A DNA stretch of 64,000 bases from Duganella sp. OV510 (GTDB lineage: Bacteria > Pseudomonadota > Gammaproteobacteria > Burkholderiales > Burkholderiaceae_D): positions 62,001-126,000 of the forward strand of contig NZ_FNEQ01000004.1 in NCBI RefSeq assembly GCF_900100205.1, read 5' to 3'. Position 1 is the first letter of the stretch; each line of letters starts with the position of its first letter. Position numbers and translations under genes: made by a program. The notes beneath the pieces were generated by a model. The model ran no database searches and was not told the DNA's origin. It saw nothing but the letters and a program-made list of their open reading frames with translations. This document shows, in pieces, positions 26,247-36,696 of the stretch.

Positions 26247-27563
26247 ATGTTCCAATACTATTTCATGCTGGGCGTGCGCAGCCTGCGCCGCAATCCGGCA
26301 CTGACCGCGCTGATGGTGCTGACGCTGGCCATCGGCGTCGCCGCCAGCATTTCCACGCTGACCATTCTGCACGTGATGTCGGGCGACCCGATTCCGGGCA
26401 AGAGCAACCGCCTGTTCGTGCCGCAGATCGACAACGGCCCGCTCGAAGGCTACAAGCCGGGCGATGAGCCAAACGATAACCAGATGAGCTATCCGGACGC
26501 CATGAATCTGCTCGCCAGCAAGGCCGGCGAGCGCCGCACCGCCATCTACGGCATCGGCCAGTCGATCGAGCCGGAGCGCAAGGACCTCGGCGCCTTCATG
26601 GCGCAGGGCTTGGCCGTCACCAGCGATTTCTTCAATATGTTCGACGTGCCGTTCCTGCACGGCCAGGGCTGGAGTCCAGCCGACGACAAGAGCGGCGCCG
26701 ACGTGGTGGTGTTGAGCCGCAAGCTGGCCGCCAAGCTGTATGGCGACGAAAACCCGGTCGGCAAGCGCGTGACACTCGGCACCTTGCAGTATCAGATCGT
26801 CGGCGTGCTCGATACCTGGACCGTGGTGCCGCGCTTCCACCGCATCATCGGCAATGACGACGGCGCCTTCGTCGACGAGGACGAGATATACCTGCCGTTC
26901 GCCAGCGCCATCCGCCACGAGTTTCCGCGTATGGGTAGCACCAGCTGCACCAGCGACGTCACGCCCGGCTTCCAGGGCTTCCTGAATTCGGAGTGCACCT
27001 GGATACAATTCTGGTTCGAGACGCGCAGCGCCGCCGACCGCGCCGAGCTGCAAAGCTTCCTCGACAGCTACGCCATCGAACAGCGCAAGCTGGGCCGCCT
27101 GAAACGCGCCGCACCCAATGTACTGTACGACGTGCGTGAGTGGCTGGACCGCCTGAAGGTGGTCGGCAACGACAGCAAGCTGTCGGCCTGGCTGGCATTC
27201 GGCTTCCTGGTCCTGTGCCTGGTCAACACCATCGGCCTGCTGCTGGCCAAGTTCTCGGTGCGCGCGCCGGAAGTCGGCGTGCGCCGCGCGCTGGGCGCCT
27301 CGCGCCGCGAGATCTTCACGCAGTTCCTGATCGAGACCACGGTGGTGGGCCTGATCGGCGGCCTGCTTGGCCTGCTGCTGGCCTTCGGCGCGCTGGCGCT
27401 GATCGCCATGCAGTCGAAGGCGCTGACAGTGGTGGCGCACATGGACTGGGTCATGATGCTGACCACCTTTGCGATGGCGGTTGCCTCGGCGGTGCTGGCC
27501 GGCCTGTTGCCGACCTGGCGCGCCTGCCAGGTGACACCGGCGCTGCAACTCAAATCTCAATAA
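26247..27563 (+). CDS. MacB-type ABC transporter permease 1
   Basis: The 438-residue protein has one N-terminal helix (about 18-40), a large periplasmic domain (MacB_PCD type) and three C-terminal helices of the FtsX domain (for example FLIETTVVGLIGGLLGLLLAF), with the characteristic EVGVRRALGASRREIFTQFLIE coupling segment. AAGGAG seven bases before the ATG supports the start. It pairs with permease 2, so the transporter is probably a heterodimer rather than a MacB homodimer. The substrate is unknown. Confidence 0.9.
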   Translation: MFQYYFMLGVRSLRRNPALTALMVLTLAIGVAASISTLTILHVMSGDPIPGKSNRLFVPQIDNGPLEGYKPGDEPNDNQMSYPDAMNLLASKAGERRTAIYGIGQSIEPERKDLGAFMAQGLAVTSDFFNMFDVPFLHGQGWSPADDKSGADVVVLSRKLAAKLYGDENPVGKRVTLGTLQYQIVGVLDTWTVVPRFHRIIGNDDGAFVDEDEIYLPFASAIRHEFPRMGSTSCTSDVTPGFQGFLNSECTWIQFWFETRSAADRAELQSFLDSYAIEQRKLGRLKRAAPNVLYDVREWLDRLKVVGNDSKLSAWLAFGFLVLCLVNTIGLLLAKFSVRAPEVGVRRALGASRREIFTQFLIETTVVGLIGGLLGLLLAFGALALIAMQSKALTVVAHMDWVMMLTTFAMAVASAVLAGLLPTWRACQVTPALQLKSQ

Positions 27564-27575
27564 GCGAGCACAATC

Positions 27576-28811
27576 ATGGAATTCCGTCCCATCCTTTCCG
27601 CCCTGCTGCGCAACAAGACCGGCCCGGTGCTGGTGGCCATACAGGTTGCACTGAGCCTGGCCATCCTCGCCAACGCGCTGCACATCGTGCAGGTGCGGCA
27701 AGCGGTATCGGCGCGCGCGAGCGGCCTGGCCAGCGAGCAGGACGTGTTCGCCCTGCAGGTACGCCAGCTCCAGGCGGGCACGCACGAAGAGCAGCTGGCC
27801 AATCAGCAGCGCTATACCGAAACGCTGCGCGCCGTGCCTGGCGTGGTATCGGTGGCGTCGGCGTGGCAGATGCCGCTGTCACGCTCCGGCAACTACAGCA
27901 GCCTGGCCGTCAACCGCAAGCAGACCACGCAGACCGCCACCGCCAGTATCTATCGCAGCGCCGATTCACTGATCAAGACCTGGGGTTTGCAGCTGGCTGA
28001 GGGGCGCGACTTCCTGCCTGGCGAAGTGCCGGTGATCGACCAGAACATCACCGATGAATCCAGTGGCGTGGTCGTCATCACCCGCAAGCTGGGGGCGAAG
28101 CTATGGCCAGGCAGCACCAGCTTTGTCGGCAAGGTGTTCTACTTCGGCATGGGCGACACCGCGCGCGAAGGGCGCGTGGTCGGCGTGATCGACCGCTTGC
28201 AGACACCCGGCGCGCAAATCAGCGAAACCGGCGAATTCTCGGTGCTGGTGCCGCTGCGCGCCACCGGCGGCAAATCGTTCAACTACACGCTGCGCGCCGA
28301 ACCGGGCCAGCTGGACCGCGTGATGAAGGAGGCTGAAAGCGCCATGCGCACCAAGTCGGCGCTGCCGATCATCATCAAGCTGCGCACCATGGATGAATTC
28401 CGCACCAGCCGCTACCGCGCCGACAAGGGCCTGGCGTGGATGCTGCTGACCGTCAGCGTGCTGCTGTTGCTGATCACCGCCAGCGGCATCGTCGGCATGG
28501 CCAGCCTGTGGGTGACGCAACGACGCAAGCAGATCGGCGTGCGCCGCGCCTTGGGCGCGCGCCGGGTCGACATCCTGCGCTACTTCCTGACCGAGAACTT
28601 CATGATCACCAGCGCCGGCATCGTCGCCGGCGTGCTGCTGGCGCTGGGCCTGAACCAGTTGCTGGTCAGCCAGCTGGAGCTGGCGCGCCTGCCGGCCGCC
28701 TACCTGCTCGGCGGCGCCGCCATCTTCTGGGCGCTGGGCGTGATTGCGGTGTACGGACCGGCGTGGCGCGCCGCCAGCATCTCGCCGGCCACCGCCACCC
28801 GGACAGCGTGA
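27576..28811 (+). CDS. MacB-type ABC transporter permease 2
   Basis: The 411-residue paralogue of permease 1 has the same layout: an N-terminal helix, a periplasmic domain and three C-terminal FtsX helices with KQIGVRRALGARRVDILRYFLTEN. Its periplasmic domain differs clearly from permease 1, consistent with a heterodimer. The stop overlaps a possible start of the response-regulator gene (TGATG), which links the transporter to its regulators. Confidence 0.9.
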   Translation: MEFRPILSALLRNKTGPVLVAIQVALSLAILANALHIVQVRQAVSARASGLASEQDVFALQVRQLQAGTHEEQLANQQRYTETLRAVPGVVSVASAWQMPLSRSGNYSSLAVNRKQTTQTATASIYRSADSLIKTWGLQLAEGRDFLPGEVPVIDQNITDESSGVVVITRKLGAKLWPGSTSFVGKVFYFGMGDTAREGRVVGVIDRLQTPGAQISETGEFSVLVPLRATGGKSFNYTLRAEPGQLDRVMKEAESAMRTKSALPIIIKLRTMDEFRTSRYRADKGLAWMLLTVSVLLLLITASGIVGMASLWVTQRRKQIGVRRALGARRVDILRYFLTENFMITSAGIVAGVLLALGLNQLLVSQLELARLPAAYLLGGAAIFWALGVIAVYGPAWRAASISPATATRTA

Positions 28812-28852
28812 TGAGCGTGCCTGGCACGCCGCGACAGTGTTATGCTTGCGGC

Positions 28853-30205
28853 ATGCCTACCGTACTGATAATCGACGATAACGCCGCCGTCGCCGTGGCC
28901 CTCGACGTGCTGTTTTCGCTGCACGATATCGAAGCGCTGCGCGCCGCCTCGCCCGAGGAAGGACTGGCGCTGCTGGCGCAGCACAGCGTGGACCTGGTAA
29001 TCCAGGACATGAACTTCAGCGCCGACACCACCTCCGGCGAGGAAGGCACGGCGCTGTTCCGTGCCATCCGCGCGCATCACCCGGACCTGCCGGTGATCCT
29101 GCTGACCGCCTGGACGCACCTGAATGCAGCGGTGGACCTGATCAAGGCCGGCGCCGCCGATTACCTGGCCAAGCCGTGGGACGATCACAAGCTGATCGCC
29201 ACCGTCAACAACCTGATCGAACTGGGACAGGCCAAGCGCGCCTTGCAGCAGCGCGTGCAGGGCGAGCTACGCCAGCGGCGCGAACTGGAACGCGGCCACG
29301 AGCTGCGCGGCATGGTGTTCCAGGACCCGGCGACTGAGCGCGTAATCCACCTGGCCTGCCAGGTGGCGCGCGCCGATGTGCCAGTGCTGATCTCTGGCCC
29401 GAACGGCACCGGCAAGGAAAGGATCGCGGAAATCATCCAGGCCAATTCCTCGGTGCGCGACGGCCCTTTCGTGGTGCTGAATTGCGGCGCAATTCCATCC
29501 GAGTTGATCGAGGCCGAATTGTTCGGCGCCGACGCCGGTGCCTACACCGGCGCCGCCAAGGCGCGCGAGGGCAAGTTTGAAGCGGCCGACGGCGGCACCT
29601 TGTTCCTCGACGAAATCGGCAACCTGCCGCTGGCCGGGCAAATGAAGCTGCTGCGGGTACTGGAAACGGGACGCTTCGAACGCCTTGGCTCCAACCGCGA
29701 GCGCCAGGTCAAGGTACGCGTGATCAGCGCCACCAATGCCGACCTGCAGTCCATGATCAAGGCCGGCACCTTCCGCGAGGACCTGTTCTATCGCCTGAAC
29801 GTGATCGAGCTGCGCCTGCCGCCGTTGGCGGCGCGGCCACTCGACATCCTGCCGCTGGCCATGCACTTCCTCGGCGCCGACAAGCAGCTGCATGCCGATG
29901 CGCAGGCGGCGCTGCTGGCGCACGCATGGCCCGGCAATGTGCGGGAACTGAAGAACGTCATGATGCGCGCCGGCCTGCTGGCCACCGGCGATGTCATCAA
30001 GGTGGCGGACCTCGGCCTGCCGGCGGCAAGCGGCGGCATGGCAGCCAACGCCGGCGATGACGTCAGCCGCGAACCTGACCGCGACACCATCAGCCTGGCC
30101 TTGAGCCGCGCCGGCGGCGTGGTGGCGCAGGCGGCGGCGGAACTCGGACTGTCACGCCAGGCGCTGTACCGCCGCATGGAGCGGCTGGGCATCGTCCGCC
30201 CATAA
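28853..30205 (+). CDS. NtrC-type sigma-54 response regulator
   Basis: A 450-residue regulator in three parts. The receiver domain (phosphoacceptor D52 in VIQDMNF) is followed by an AAA+ sigma-54 activator domain with Walker A GPNGTGKE, the sigma-54 loop GAYTGA (usual GAFTGA) and Walker B GGTLFLDE. The C-terminal Fis-type HTH is [30 protein letters not shown] is the usual receiver start, so 28853 is chosen; the ATG at 28811 overlapping the permease stop is an alternative adding 14 residues. It is coupled to the kinase by TAATG and probably controls this efflux operon from a sigma-54 promoter. Confidence 0.92.
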   Translation: MPTVLIIDDNAAVAVALDVLFSLHDIEALRAASPEEGLALLAQHSVDLVIQDMNFSADTTSGEEGTALFRAIRAHHPDLPVILLTAWTHLNAAVDLIKAGAADYLAKPWDDHKLIATVNNLIELGQAKRALQQRVQGELRQRRELERGHELRGMVFQDPATERVIHLACQVARADVPVLISGPNGTGKERIAEIIQANSSVRDGPFVVLNCGAIPSELIEAELFGADAGAYTGAAKAREGKFEAADGGTLFLDEIGNLPLAGQMKLLRVLETGRFERLGSNRERQVKVRVISATNADLQSMIKAGTFREDLFYRLNVIELRLPPLAARPLDILPLAMHFLGADKQLHADAQAALLAHAWPGNVRELKNVMMRAGLLATGDVIKVADLGLPAASGGMAANAGDDVSREPDRDTISLALSRAGGVVAQAAAELGLSRQALYRRMERLGIVRP

Positions 30206-31566
30206 TGAAGCACGCTGACGCTCAGCGGGACGGCGGCGCCTCGCGTCGCCCGCGCGGCCTGCGTCTCTCACTGCTCACCCGCTGGACAGCGCTGATCGGC
30301 ACCCTGCTGACGGTCGGCATGCTGATCGCGCTGGCACTGGAACACTTCTTCCCGAAAAATCCCGGCCTGGTCATCAGCATCTGCCTGCTGTGCGTGATCC
30401 CGATCTCCATCATCACCATCCGCGCGGAGCTGGAGCGTATGCTGTCGCTGTTCCGCGCACTGACCGGCACCGTCACCAGTTACCAGGACGGCGACTTTTC
30501 CTTCAGCCTGCACTGGCCGCAGAACGATGAGCTGAGCGACCTGGTGGCTGCGCACAACGCCCTTGGCGACGTACTGCGCCAGCAGCGCCTCGACCTGGTA
30601 CAGCGCGAACTGCTGCTGGACACGATGGTGCAGAACACGCCAGTGGCGATGCTGCTGGTCGGCGAATCCGGCGCCATCGTCTACGCCAACGTCGCCGCAC
30701 GCCAGCTGCTCAGCGAAGGCCGCAAGCTGGAAGGCCATAAACTGGACGAGGTTCTCACCCATGTCGCGCCGGAACTGCTGGAAGCGCTGGCGCGCGGCGG
30801 CGACGGCCTGTTCACCACCAAGGACGCGGAGGAAGAAGAGGTCTACCACCTGGCCCGCCGCAGCTTCAAGCTGAATGGCCGCAAGCATGAGCTGCTGTTG
30901 CTGCGCCAGCTGACCATGGAACTGCGCCGGCAGGAAGTGCAGACGTGGAAGAAAGTCATCCGCGTCATCAGCCACGAATTGAATAACTCGCTGGCGCCAC
31001 TGACGTCATTGGCCCACTCGGGCGCGGAACTGGTACGGCGCGGCCAAACCGAAAGACTGCCGCAGATCCTTGGCACTATCGAAGAGCGCACGCGTCACCT
31101 GGAGAGCTTTATTCTCGGCTATGCGCGCTTCGCCAAGCTGCCGGCGCCGCGCGTGGAAGCACAGCACTGGCAGCCGTTCATTCGGCAACTGGGCGAACAG
31201 GTGGTCTTTCAATTGGCCGGCGAAGTGCCGCTGGAGCCGGGCGCCTTCGATCCCGCCCAGCTGGAACAGGCGCTCATCAACCTGCTGAAGAACGCCCACG
31301 AATCCGGCTCGGCGGCCAGCGAGGTCTGTATCGAAGTGCGCAAGCTGCACGAAGGCGTGCGCATCGACGTGCAGGACCGCGGCCCCGGCATGAGCGACGC
31401 CGTGCTGACCAACGCCCTGGTGCCCTTCTACTCGACCAAACGCAGCGGCACCGGCCTGGGCCTGGCGCTGGCGCGCGAGATCGCCGAGGCGCACGGCGGC
31501 CGCATCAACCTCAGCAACCGCGAAGGCGGCGGCCTGACCGTGACGATGATATTGCCGCTGGCCTGA
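30205..31566 (+). CDS. Sensor histidine kinase
   Basis: The 453-residue kinase has two membrane helices (about 27-45 and 54-72) with almost no periplasmic loop, so it probably senses within the membrane or cytoplasm. A HAMP-like segment and a PAS domain (~135-230) follow. The H-box is VIRVISHELNNSLAP with His257, and the ATPase domain has LINLLKNAHES, DRGPGMS and GTGLGLALA. The NtrB/LuxQ-like layout fits the NtrC-type partner encoded immediately upstream, whose stop overlaps its start. Confidence 0.92.
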   Translation: MKHADAQRDGGASRRPRGLRLSLLTRWTALIGTLLTVGMLIALALEHFFPKNPGLVISICLLCVIPISIITIRAELERMLSLFRALTGTVTSYQDGDFSFSLHWPQNDELSDLVAAHNALGDVLRQQRLDLVQRELLLDTMVQNTPVAMLLVGESGAIVYANVAARQLLSEGRKLEGHKLDEVLTHVAPELLEALARGGDGLFTTKDAEEEEVYHLARRSFKLNGRKHELLLLRQLTMELRRQEVQTWKKVIRVISHELNNSLAPLTSLAHSGAELVRRGQTERLPQILGTIEERTRHLESFILGYARFAKLPAPRVEAQHWQPFIRQLGEQVVFQLAGEVPLEPGAFDPAQLEQALINLLKNAHESGSAASEVCIEVRKLHEGVRIDVQDRGPGMSDAVLTNALVPFYSTKRSGTGLGLALAREIAEAHGGRINLSNREGGGLTVTMILPLA

Positions 31567-31578
31567 TAAACTAGCGGG

Positions 31579-32355
31579 ATGTCCAAGTCTTCATCCCCCG
31601 CCGTCCGTTTCGACCAGCCCGGCCACCCGCCGGCCACCATCACCGAATTCCAGGGCGTGCGCAGCCTGCACCTCGGCACCTCATGGGTGCAGGGCGCGAT
31701 GCGCATCGCCAAGCCGGATAACATCGAGCTCGAATACATCCAGATGATGATGATGTGGCTGTTGTTTATCGAGCAGCCGCGCCACATCGTGCAACTGGGC
31801 CTGGGCAGCGCCGCGCTGACCAAGTTCTGCTATCGCCGCCTGCCGCAGGCGCGCGTCACCGCCATCGAGCTCAATCCCAACGTCATTGCCATGTGCCAGG
31901 CACAGTTTGCATTGCCGTCCAACGATGAGCGCCTCGATGTGCGCGAGATGAACGCGCTGGACTTCGTGCTTGATCCAGCCAACCACAACACGGTCGACGT
32001 GCTGCAGGTGGACCTGTACGACGAAGAGGCGCGTGGCCCGGTGCTTGATACGCAGGAGTTCTACCAGGGCTGTGCCGACGTGCTGCGCGACGGCGGCATC
32101 ATGACCACCAATGTCTTCGGCGATGACTTCAGCAACTACGACAAGAACCTGCAAACCATGGAGCTGGTGTTCGACGCCGTGGTGTGGCTGCCGGAAGTAC
32201 ACGATGCGAACATCGTCGTCATCGCCTTCAAGAATTCGCCGTCGCTGGATTTCAGCGTGCTGTATGAGCGCGCGGCGGAAATCAAAAAGACTCTGAACCT
32301 GCCGGCGAAAACGTGGGTCAACGGCCTCAAAGGCTGGATGCTGGATCAGCAATAA
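31579..32355 (+). CDS. Spermidine-synthase-like methyltransferase-fold protein
   Basis: The 258-residue protein has the Rossmann core of the polyamine synthase family: IVQLGLGSAALTKF (nucleotide/decarboxy-SAM loop), VTAIELNPNVIAMC (acidic end of strand 2) and VDVLQVDLYDEEARGP. It is shorter than full spermidine synthases and lacks a clear N-terminal beta domain, so it may be a divergent aminopropyltransferase-like protein of unknown substrate. It lies twelve bases after the kinase gene and may be in the same transcript. Confidence 0.75.
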   Translation: MSKSSSPAVRFDQPGHPPATITEFQGVRSLHLGTSWVQGAMRIAKPDNIELEYIQMMMMWLLFIEQPRHIVQLGLGSAALTKFCYRRLPQARVTAIELNPNVIAMCQAQFALPSNDERLDVREMNALDFVLDPANHNTVDVLQVDLYDEEARGPVLDTQEFYQGCADVLRDGGIMTTNVFGDDFSNYDKNLQTMELVFDAVVWLPEVHDANIVVIAFKNSPSLDFSVLYERAAEIKKTLNLPAKTWVNGLKGWMLDQQ

Positions 32356-32608
32356 ATCGTCTATCAATATACGAGTGCCGCATACCGATGCGCGCGCGCC
32401 ACACTTTTACGTGGACGTTTGAACAGCACGTGCCGGGGTCGCCGGCCAGCTTACGATACATTGCGTTACAAAGCACGAACTATTAGCAAATGTACATAAT
32501 TCGCAACGTTGTCATGTAAGCCGCGTTGTCGTCATTGGAACCGCTCCCTTAGTATTTTTCTACCGGCCTTACCCCCGCTTGGCCGTATTCAAATATAAGA
32601 GAGAAAAC

Positions 32609-35041
32609 ATGAACAGAGCACCGCAATTCAAACGCACCCTGCTCGCCAGCGCTATCCTGCTGCTGGCAGCGCAAACCGCCAACGCGCAAACGTCTACCGA
32701 CGGCGGCGCCAAGGCCGATGAACAAACCGTCGTGGTGCTGGGCTCGCGCTCAGTGGCCAAGACGGCGCTGGACACCTCGTCGCCGGTGGGCCTGATCAGC
32801 CAGAAAGACTTGCAGACCGCCGGCCCGCTGGAACTGGGCAAGCTGCTGCAAACGCTGGACCCGTCGTTCAACTTCTCCACCACCTTTATCAGTGACGGCA
32901 CCGACTCGATCCGTCCGGCGACCCTGCGTTCGCTCGGCCCGGACCAGGTGCTGGTGCTCATCAACGGCAAGCGCCGCCACCAGCAGGCGCTGGTCAACGT
33001 GCAGCAGACCATCGGCCGTGGTTCGGCCGGCACCGACATCAACGCCATTCCGCTGGCGGCCATCCACCACATCGAAGTGCTGCGCGACGGCGCCGCTGCC
33101 CAATACGGCTCGGATGCGATTGCGGGCGTCATCAACATCGTGCTGAAGTCGAACGTCGGCGAGACCGCGCTGAGCGGCCAGCTGGGCACCACCTCGGAAG
33201 GTGACGGCGACCTGTACTCGGGCAGCGTCAATCGCGGCTTCGCGCTGGGCGAGAACGGCGGCTTTATCAACCTGACCGCTGAAGCGCGCAAGCGTGGCGA
33301 AACGAATCGCGCCGGCCCGGACTCGCTGCGCGTCAATCCGCCACGCGTGACGCAACACATCGGCGACAGCAACACCAAGGATTACTACCTGTGGTGGAAC
33401 GGCGCGCTGCCGATCGATAACCACAGCGAGCTGTACGCCTTCGGCGGCGTCTCCAAGCGCAAGAGCGATTCGTATGGCTTCTTCCGTTCCGCCGGCGACG
33501 CCCGCACCGTGGCATCCGTTTATCCAGACGGCTTCCTGCCCGCGATCAGCACCGACATCAAGGACGCCTCGTGGGCCTTCGGCTATCGGCGCGACCTGCC
33601 AAGCGACTGGAAGGCCGACATCAGCATCAACTACGGCCAGAGCGAACTGGCGTTCCATGAATCGAACAGCTTGAACGTCAGCTACTGGTACGAACCAAAA
33701 CCGGGCGGCGGCATCTATGCCGAATCGCCGCGCGAAGCCGATACCGGCACGCTGCGCTTCTCGCAGCTGACCTTCAATGCCGACATCAAAGGCCCGGTCA
33801 GGTTTGGCGACACCGTTGTCTCGCTGGCCACCGGCTTCGAATACCGCAAGGACAACTACGAAATCGTCGCTGGCGATCCGGTGTCCTACCAGTACGGCCG
33901 CACCAACAACCCGGCCATCAACATCGTCACGCCAAGCGGCGCCACGGCAGCTGCCGGCATCCAGGGCTTCCCTGGCTACACGCCTGGCACGGCGGTGGAT
34001 TCGGGCCGCCACAACATCGCCCTGTTCCTCGACGCCGAGACCAAGCCAGTCGACACGCTGACGTTGGGCGGCGCGGTGCGTTACGAGGATTACTCGGACT
34101 TCGGCAATACCGTCACCGGCAAGCTGAGCGCACGCTTCGACCCGACCAAGGAACTGGGCTTCCGCGCCAGTGCCTCCACCGGCTTCCGCGCGCCGAGCGT
34201 GCAGCAGGAGTTCTACAGCTCCGTCTCCACCAACCTGAATAACGGCGTGCTGACCGAAACGCTGACGGCGCGCCAGGGCAGCGCGGTCACGCAGGCCTTC
34301 GGCATCAAGCCGCTGAAGGAAGAGACATCCACCAGCGGCAGTGTCGGCGTGGTATTCCGTCCATCGCAGAACTTCTCGGTGACGGCGGATGCGTACCAGA
34401 TCAAGATCAAGGACCGTATCGTGTTCTCCAGCGAAATCGCGCCGGAAGCCGGCGGTGGCCCGATCGCCAACATCCTGCGTCCGCTGGGCGTGGGCCAGGC
34501 GCAGTTCTTCACCAACGCGGTGGACACCCGCACGCGCGGCCTGGATATCGTCGCGGTACACACGACCAAATTTGACGCGTCGACACTGGTGCTGTCCGGC
34601 CAACTGGGCTTCAACAAGACCGAAGTCACCAAGCGCCATTCGACTTCCAGTGTGCTGAGCGGCGAGAAGCTGTTCGACAAATCGCAAGTGACGCTGATCG
34701 AACACGGCCAGCCGCGCAAGCACCACGTGGTGGCTGCCGACTACACGATCGGCGCGTGGAACATCACCACCCGCGCCAACTATCACGGCGAGGTGTATGC
34801 GGAGAACTTCAGCCCGCTGCAAAAATGGGATGCACGCTGGCTGGTGGATGCGACGGTGCGTTACGCCTTCAGCAAGCGCACCTTCCTCAGCCTGGGCGTC
34901 AACAACGCGTTCAACCAGCTGCCGAACGAGTGGACCAATGGCGGCGACTTCCCGAAACTGGGCTTCACCCGTTGCTGGGAAACCTGCCCTATCGGCGTCA
35001 ACGGCCGTTCGTTCTACGTACGTGCTGACACGGCGTTCTGA
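32609..35041 (+). CDS. TonB-dependent receptor
   Basis: The 810-residue outer-membrane receptor has a signal peptide (MNRAPQFKRTLLASAILL...ANAQ) and a plug domain (about 40-175) with VVVLGSRSVAKTALDTSSPV and RPATLRSLGPDQVLVLINGKRR. The segment AIHHIEVLRDGAAAQYGSDA and a barrel ending in Phe (RADTAF) complete it. The plug resembles general siderophore/unknown-substrate receptors and differs from the carbohydrate type at 3675. The ATG at 32609 is preceded by AGAGAGAAA. Upstream 32356-32608 holds no clear promoter. Its last 28 bases overlap the convergent last gene of the TldD/MoxR operon. Confidence 0.9.
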   Translation: MNRAPQFKRTLLASAILLLAAQTANAQTSTDGGAKADEQTVVVLGSRSVAKTALDTSSPVGLISQKDLQTAGPLELGKLLQTLDPSFNFSTTFISDGTDSIRPATLRSLGPDQVLVLINGKRRHQQALVNVQQTIGRGSAGTDINAIPLAAIHHIEVLRDGAAAQYGSDAIAGVINIVLKSNVGETALSGQLGTTSEGDGDLYSGSVNRGFALGENGGFINLTAEARKRGETNRAGPDSLRVNPPRVTQHIGDSNTKDYYLWWNGALPIDNHSELYAFGGVSKRKSDSYGFFRSAGDARTVASVYPDGFLPAISTDIKDASWAFGYRRDLPSDWKADISINYGQSELAFHESNSLNVSYWYEPKPGGGIYAESPREADTGTLRFSQLTFNADIKGPVRFGDTVVSLATGFEYRKDNYEIVAGDPVSYQYGRTNNPAINIVTPSGATAAAGIQGFPGYTPGTAVDSGRHNIALFLDAETKPVDTLTLGGAVRYEDYSDFGNTVTGKLSARFDPTKELGFRASASTGFRAPSVQQEFYSSVSTNLNNGVLTETLTARQGSAVTQAFGIKPLKEETSTSGSVGVVFRPSQNFSVTADAYQIKIKDRIVFSSEIAPEAGGGPIANILRPLGVGQAQFFTNAVDTRTRGLDIVAVHTTKFDASTLVLSGQLGFNKTEVTKRHSTSSVLSGEKLFDKSQVTLIEHGQPRKHHVVAADYTIGAWNITTRANYHGEVYAENFSPLQKWDARWLVDATVRYAFSKRTFLSLGVNNAFNQLPNEWTNGGDFPKLGFTRCWETCPIGVNGRSFYVRADTAF

Positions 35042-36696
35042 TCGGCACCACCAGCAGGGCCACGCTGTTCGCGCCACCACAATGCCAACATGGAAAGCGC
35101 GAACAGCACGCCAAACGGGGCAACCGGTAACGGTGCTCCGCTCGTCGCAGGAGCACCGGCAGCTGGTGCTCCTGACACCGCACGCGCAGCGTATTGCGCG
35201 GTAGCGTCGCGGCGCAGGGCCTTTTGCCACGCAGGCCAGTCGCCCTGCGCATACACATACGCCAGTCCTGGCTGCGCCATGCCGGCTGCGCCAAACTTCA
35301 CCCAGCCTGCCTTCTGCGGCCAGAACGCCGCACACATGGCATCAGCCTTGTCAGCACGCGCCCGCAGCGACATCGGCGCGTAAGTATCTGCGGTCAGCAT
35401 CGTCCCAGGTTTCACACCTTGCGCGCAGACTTCGCTGCGCAAGCCTGGAACGGGCATAGGATCATTCAGCTGCCACGCGGTCTTGTGCACGCTTTCCAGC
35501 GCGATGCGGTCCATCGCCGACTGCCACCAAAGCGCCAGCGCTTGCGGCGCGCTGATCGCGTACTTGTGCCAGTCCGCCACGCCTATCCACACCACGCGGC
35601 CCTGCCCCACGCTGCGCTGCCACATCCATGGCTGCTTCTTGTTATCGCTGGCCAGCACAGACCACGGCGCCGCCGGTTGCTCGGCAGGATTCAGGCCAGC
35701 CGGCGGCAGCGACATCGACGCGGCGAACTGGCGAGCATCTTCCTTCTCGGTGGTTGGCGATTGCTGATGCAGCCGCATGCCAAAATCCCGCTGCCATACG
35801 TTGGTGTCGGCAGCATTCCCGCCTAACACCACCAGCGGAATGCCTTTGGCTACCTGCGCCAGCATGGCTGCGCGCGCGGAAGGGCTCAGGTGTTCGACGT
35901 AGGCGGCATCCACAAATACCGCATTCGGTGCGCCCAACTCCTCGCGCGGTGTCTCGCTGCGGGCGATCGCCTTGCCTAGCGTGACATTCCAGTCCAGGAT
36001 CGCGCTGCCATCGGATAACAACTGATTCAGTGTGCGGGCGTCAAATGATGGCGCGTCAAAATGGCCCTGTATTTGCAAAGGCACGGGATCTTTCACCTGT
36101 AGCGGAATCGGTCCTTGCGCGATGGTCTTGCCGTTCGCGTCCAGCAGGCGTGCTTGCAGCACCACGGTTTCGGCCACCGGCGGCAACCACTGGACCGACA
36201 ACTGCGCGCCGGAGGACGGCCCGGAGTCAGCCAGCACCTGCCTGTTTTCCGCCAGCAGCTGCAAGCGCCATCCTGCGGTAGCTTGCGAACGCCGCACGGT
36301 CAGCGTGAAGATGCGGCCCAGCGACATCGAACGCGGGAAGTCCAGCCACAACAGATCCGCCGCCGCAGGCTTCCATTGCAACTGCCGCGCAGGCAGGTCA
36401 CGCCATTCAGCCTCACGGACGCCATCGCCGCTCAGGGCAATGCTGGCTGCAGCAGGAATCGCGATGCGATCGGCATCGGCGATACGTCCGTTGCCGGTGC
36501 TGACTTGCAGCGCACCTGCCGCGCCGGCAGGCAGGCGCACATCGGCAAGCGCAACGGCCAATGCGGCGCTGGCGATCCCGGCCAGCATGGCATCCGGCCA
36601 GCGGCGCTTGCGGCCATACAGCGCGGCGCTGACGATGCCAGTGCCAAGGGCGGCAAGCGGCGGCAGCAGCGAGGCCAGGTCGGTTGCTATCATCAT
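35014..36696 (-). CDS. Membrane protein with glutamine-amidotransferase-like region
   Basis: The 560-residue protein has two N-terminal hydrophobic helices, a beta-rich extracytoplasmic region and a C-terminal helix (VAPFGVLFALSMLALWW) after a Gly/Ala/Pro linker. The segment GAPNAVFVDAAYVEHLSP...IPLVVLGGNA resembles the GATase-1-like fold seen in proteins that accompany DUF4159 and BatA-type proteins; no catalytic Cys is apparent. The ATG at 36696 overlaps the DUF4175-like stop (ATGA), with AAGGAG eight bases upstream. It is the last gene of the ten-gene operon. Its exact role is unknown. Confidence 0.65.
   Translation of the reverse strand: MMIATDLASLLPPLAALGTGIVSAALYGRKRRWPDAMLAGIASAALAVALADVRLPAGAAGALQVSTGNGRIADADRIAIPAAASIALSGDGVREAEWRDLPARQLQWKPAAADLLWLDFPRSMSLGRIFTLTVRRSQATAGWRLQLLAENRQVLADSGPSSGAQLSVQWLPPVAETVVLQARLLDANGKTIAQGPIPLQVKDPVPLQIQGHFDAPSFDARTLNQLLSDGSAILDWNVTLGKAIARSETPREELGAPNAVFVDAAYVEHLSPSARAAMLAQVAKGIPLVVLGGNAADTNVWQRDFGMRLHQQSPTTEKEDARQFAASMSLPPAGLNPAEQPAAPWSVLASDNKKQPWMWQRSVGQGRVVWIGVADWHKYAISAPQALALWWQSAMDRIALESVHKTAWQLNDPMPVPGLRSEVCAQGVKPGTMLTADTYAPMSLRARADKADAMCAAFWPQKAGWVKFGAAGMAQPGLAYVYAQGDWPAWQKALRRDATAQYAARAVSGAPAAGAPATSGAPLPVAPFGVLFALSMLALWWREQRGPAGGADQNAVSART
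35149..35173. terminator. Hairpin inside the last operon gene, 108 bases past the TonB receptor
   Basis: AGGAGCACC pairs with GGTGCTCCT across a seven-base loop, within the Ala/Pro/Gly linker codons of the minus-strand gene. It could end transcription of the convergent TonB receptor, but no T-tract follows. Confidence 0.25.

Noticed and set aside
32750..35335. An 861-codon open frame antisense to the second TonB receptor
   Set aside because: It spans a real gene in the opposite frame with compositionally biased residues and no recognisable motif.
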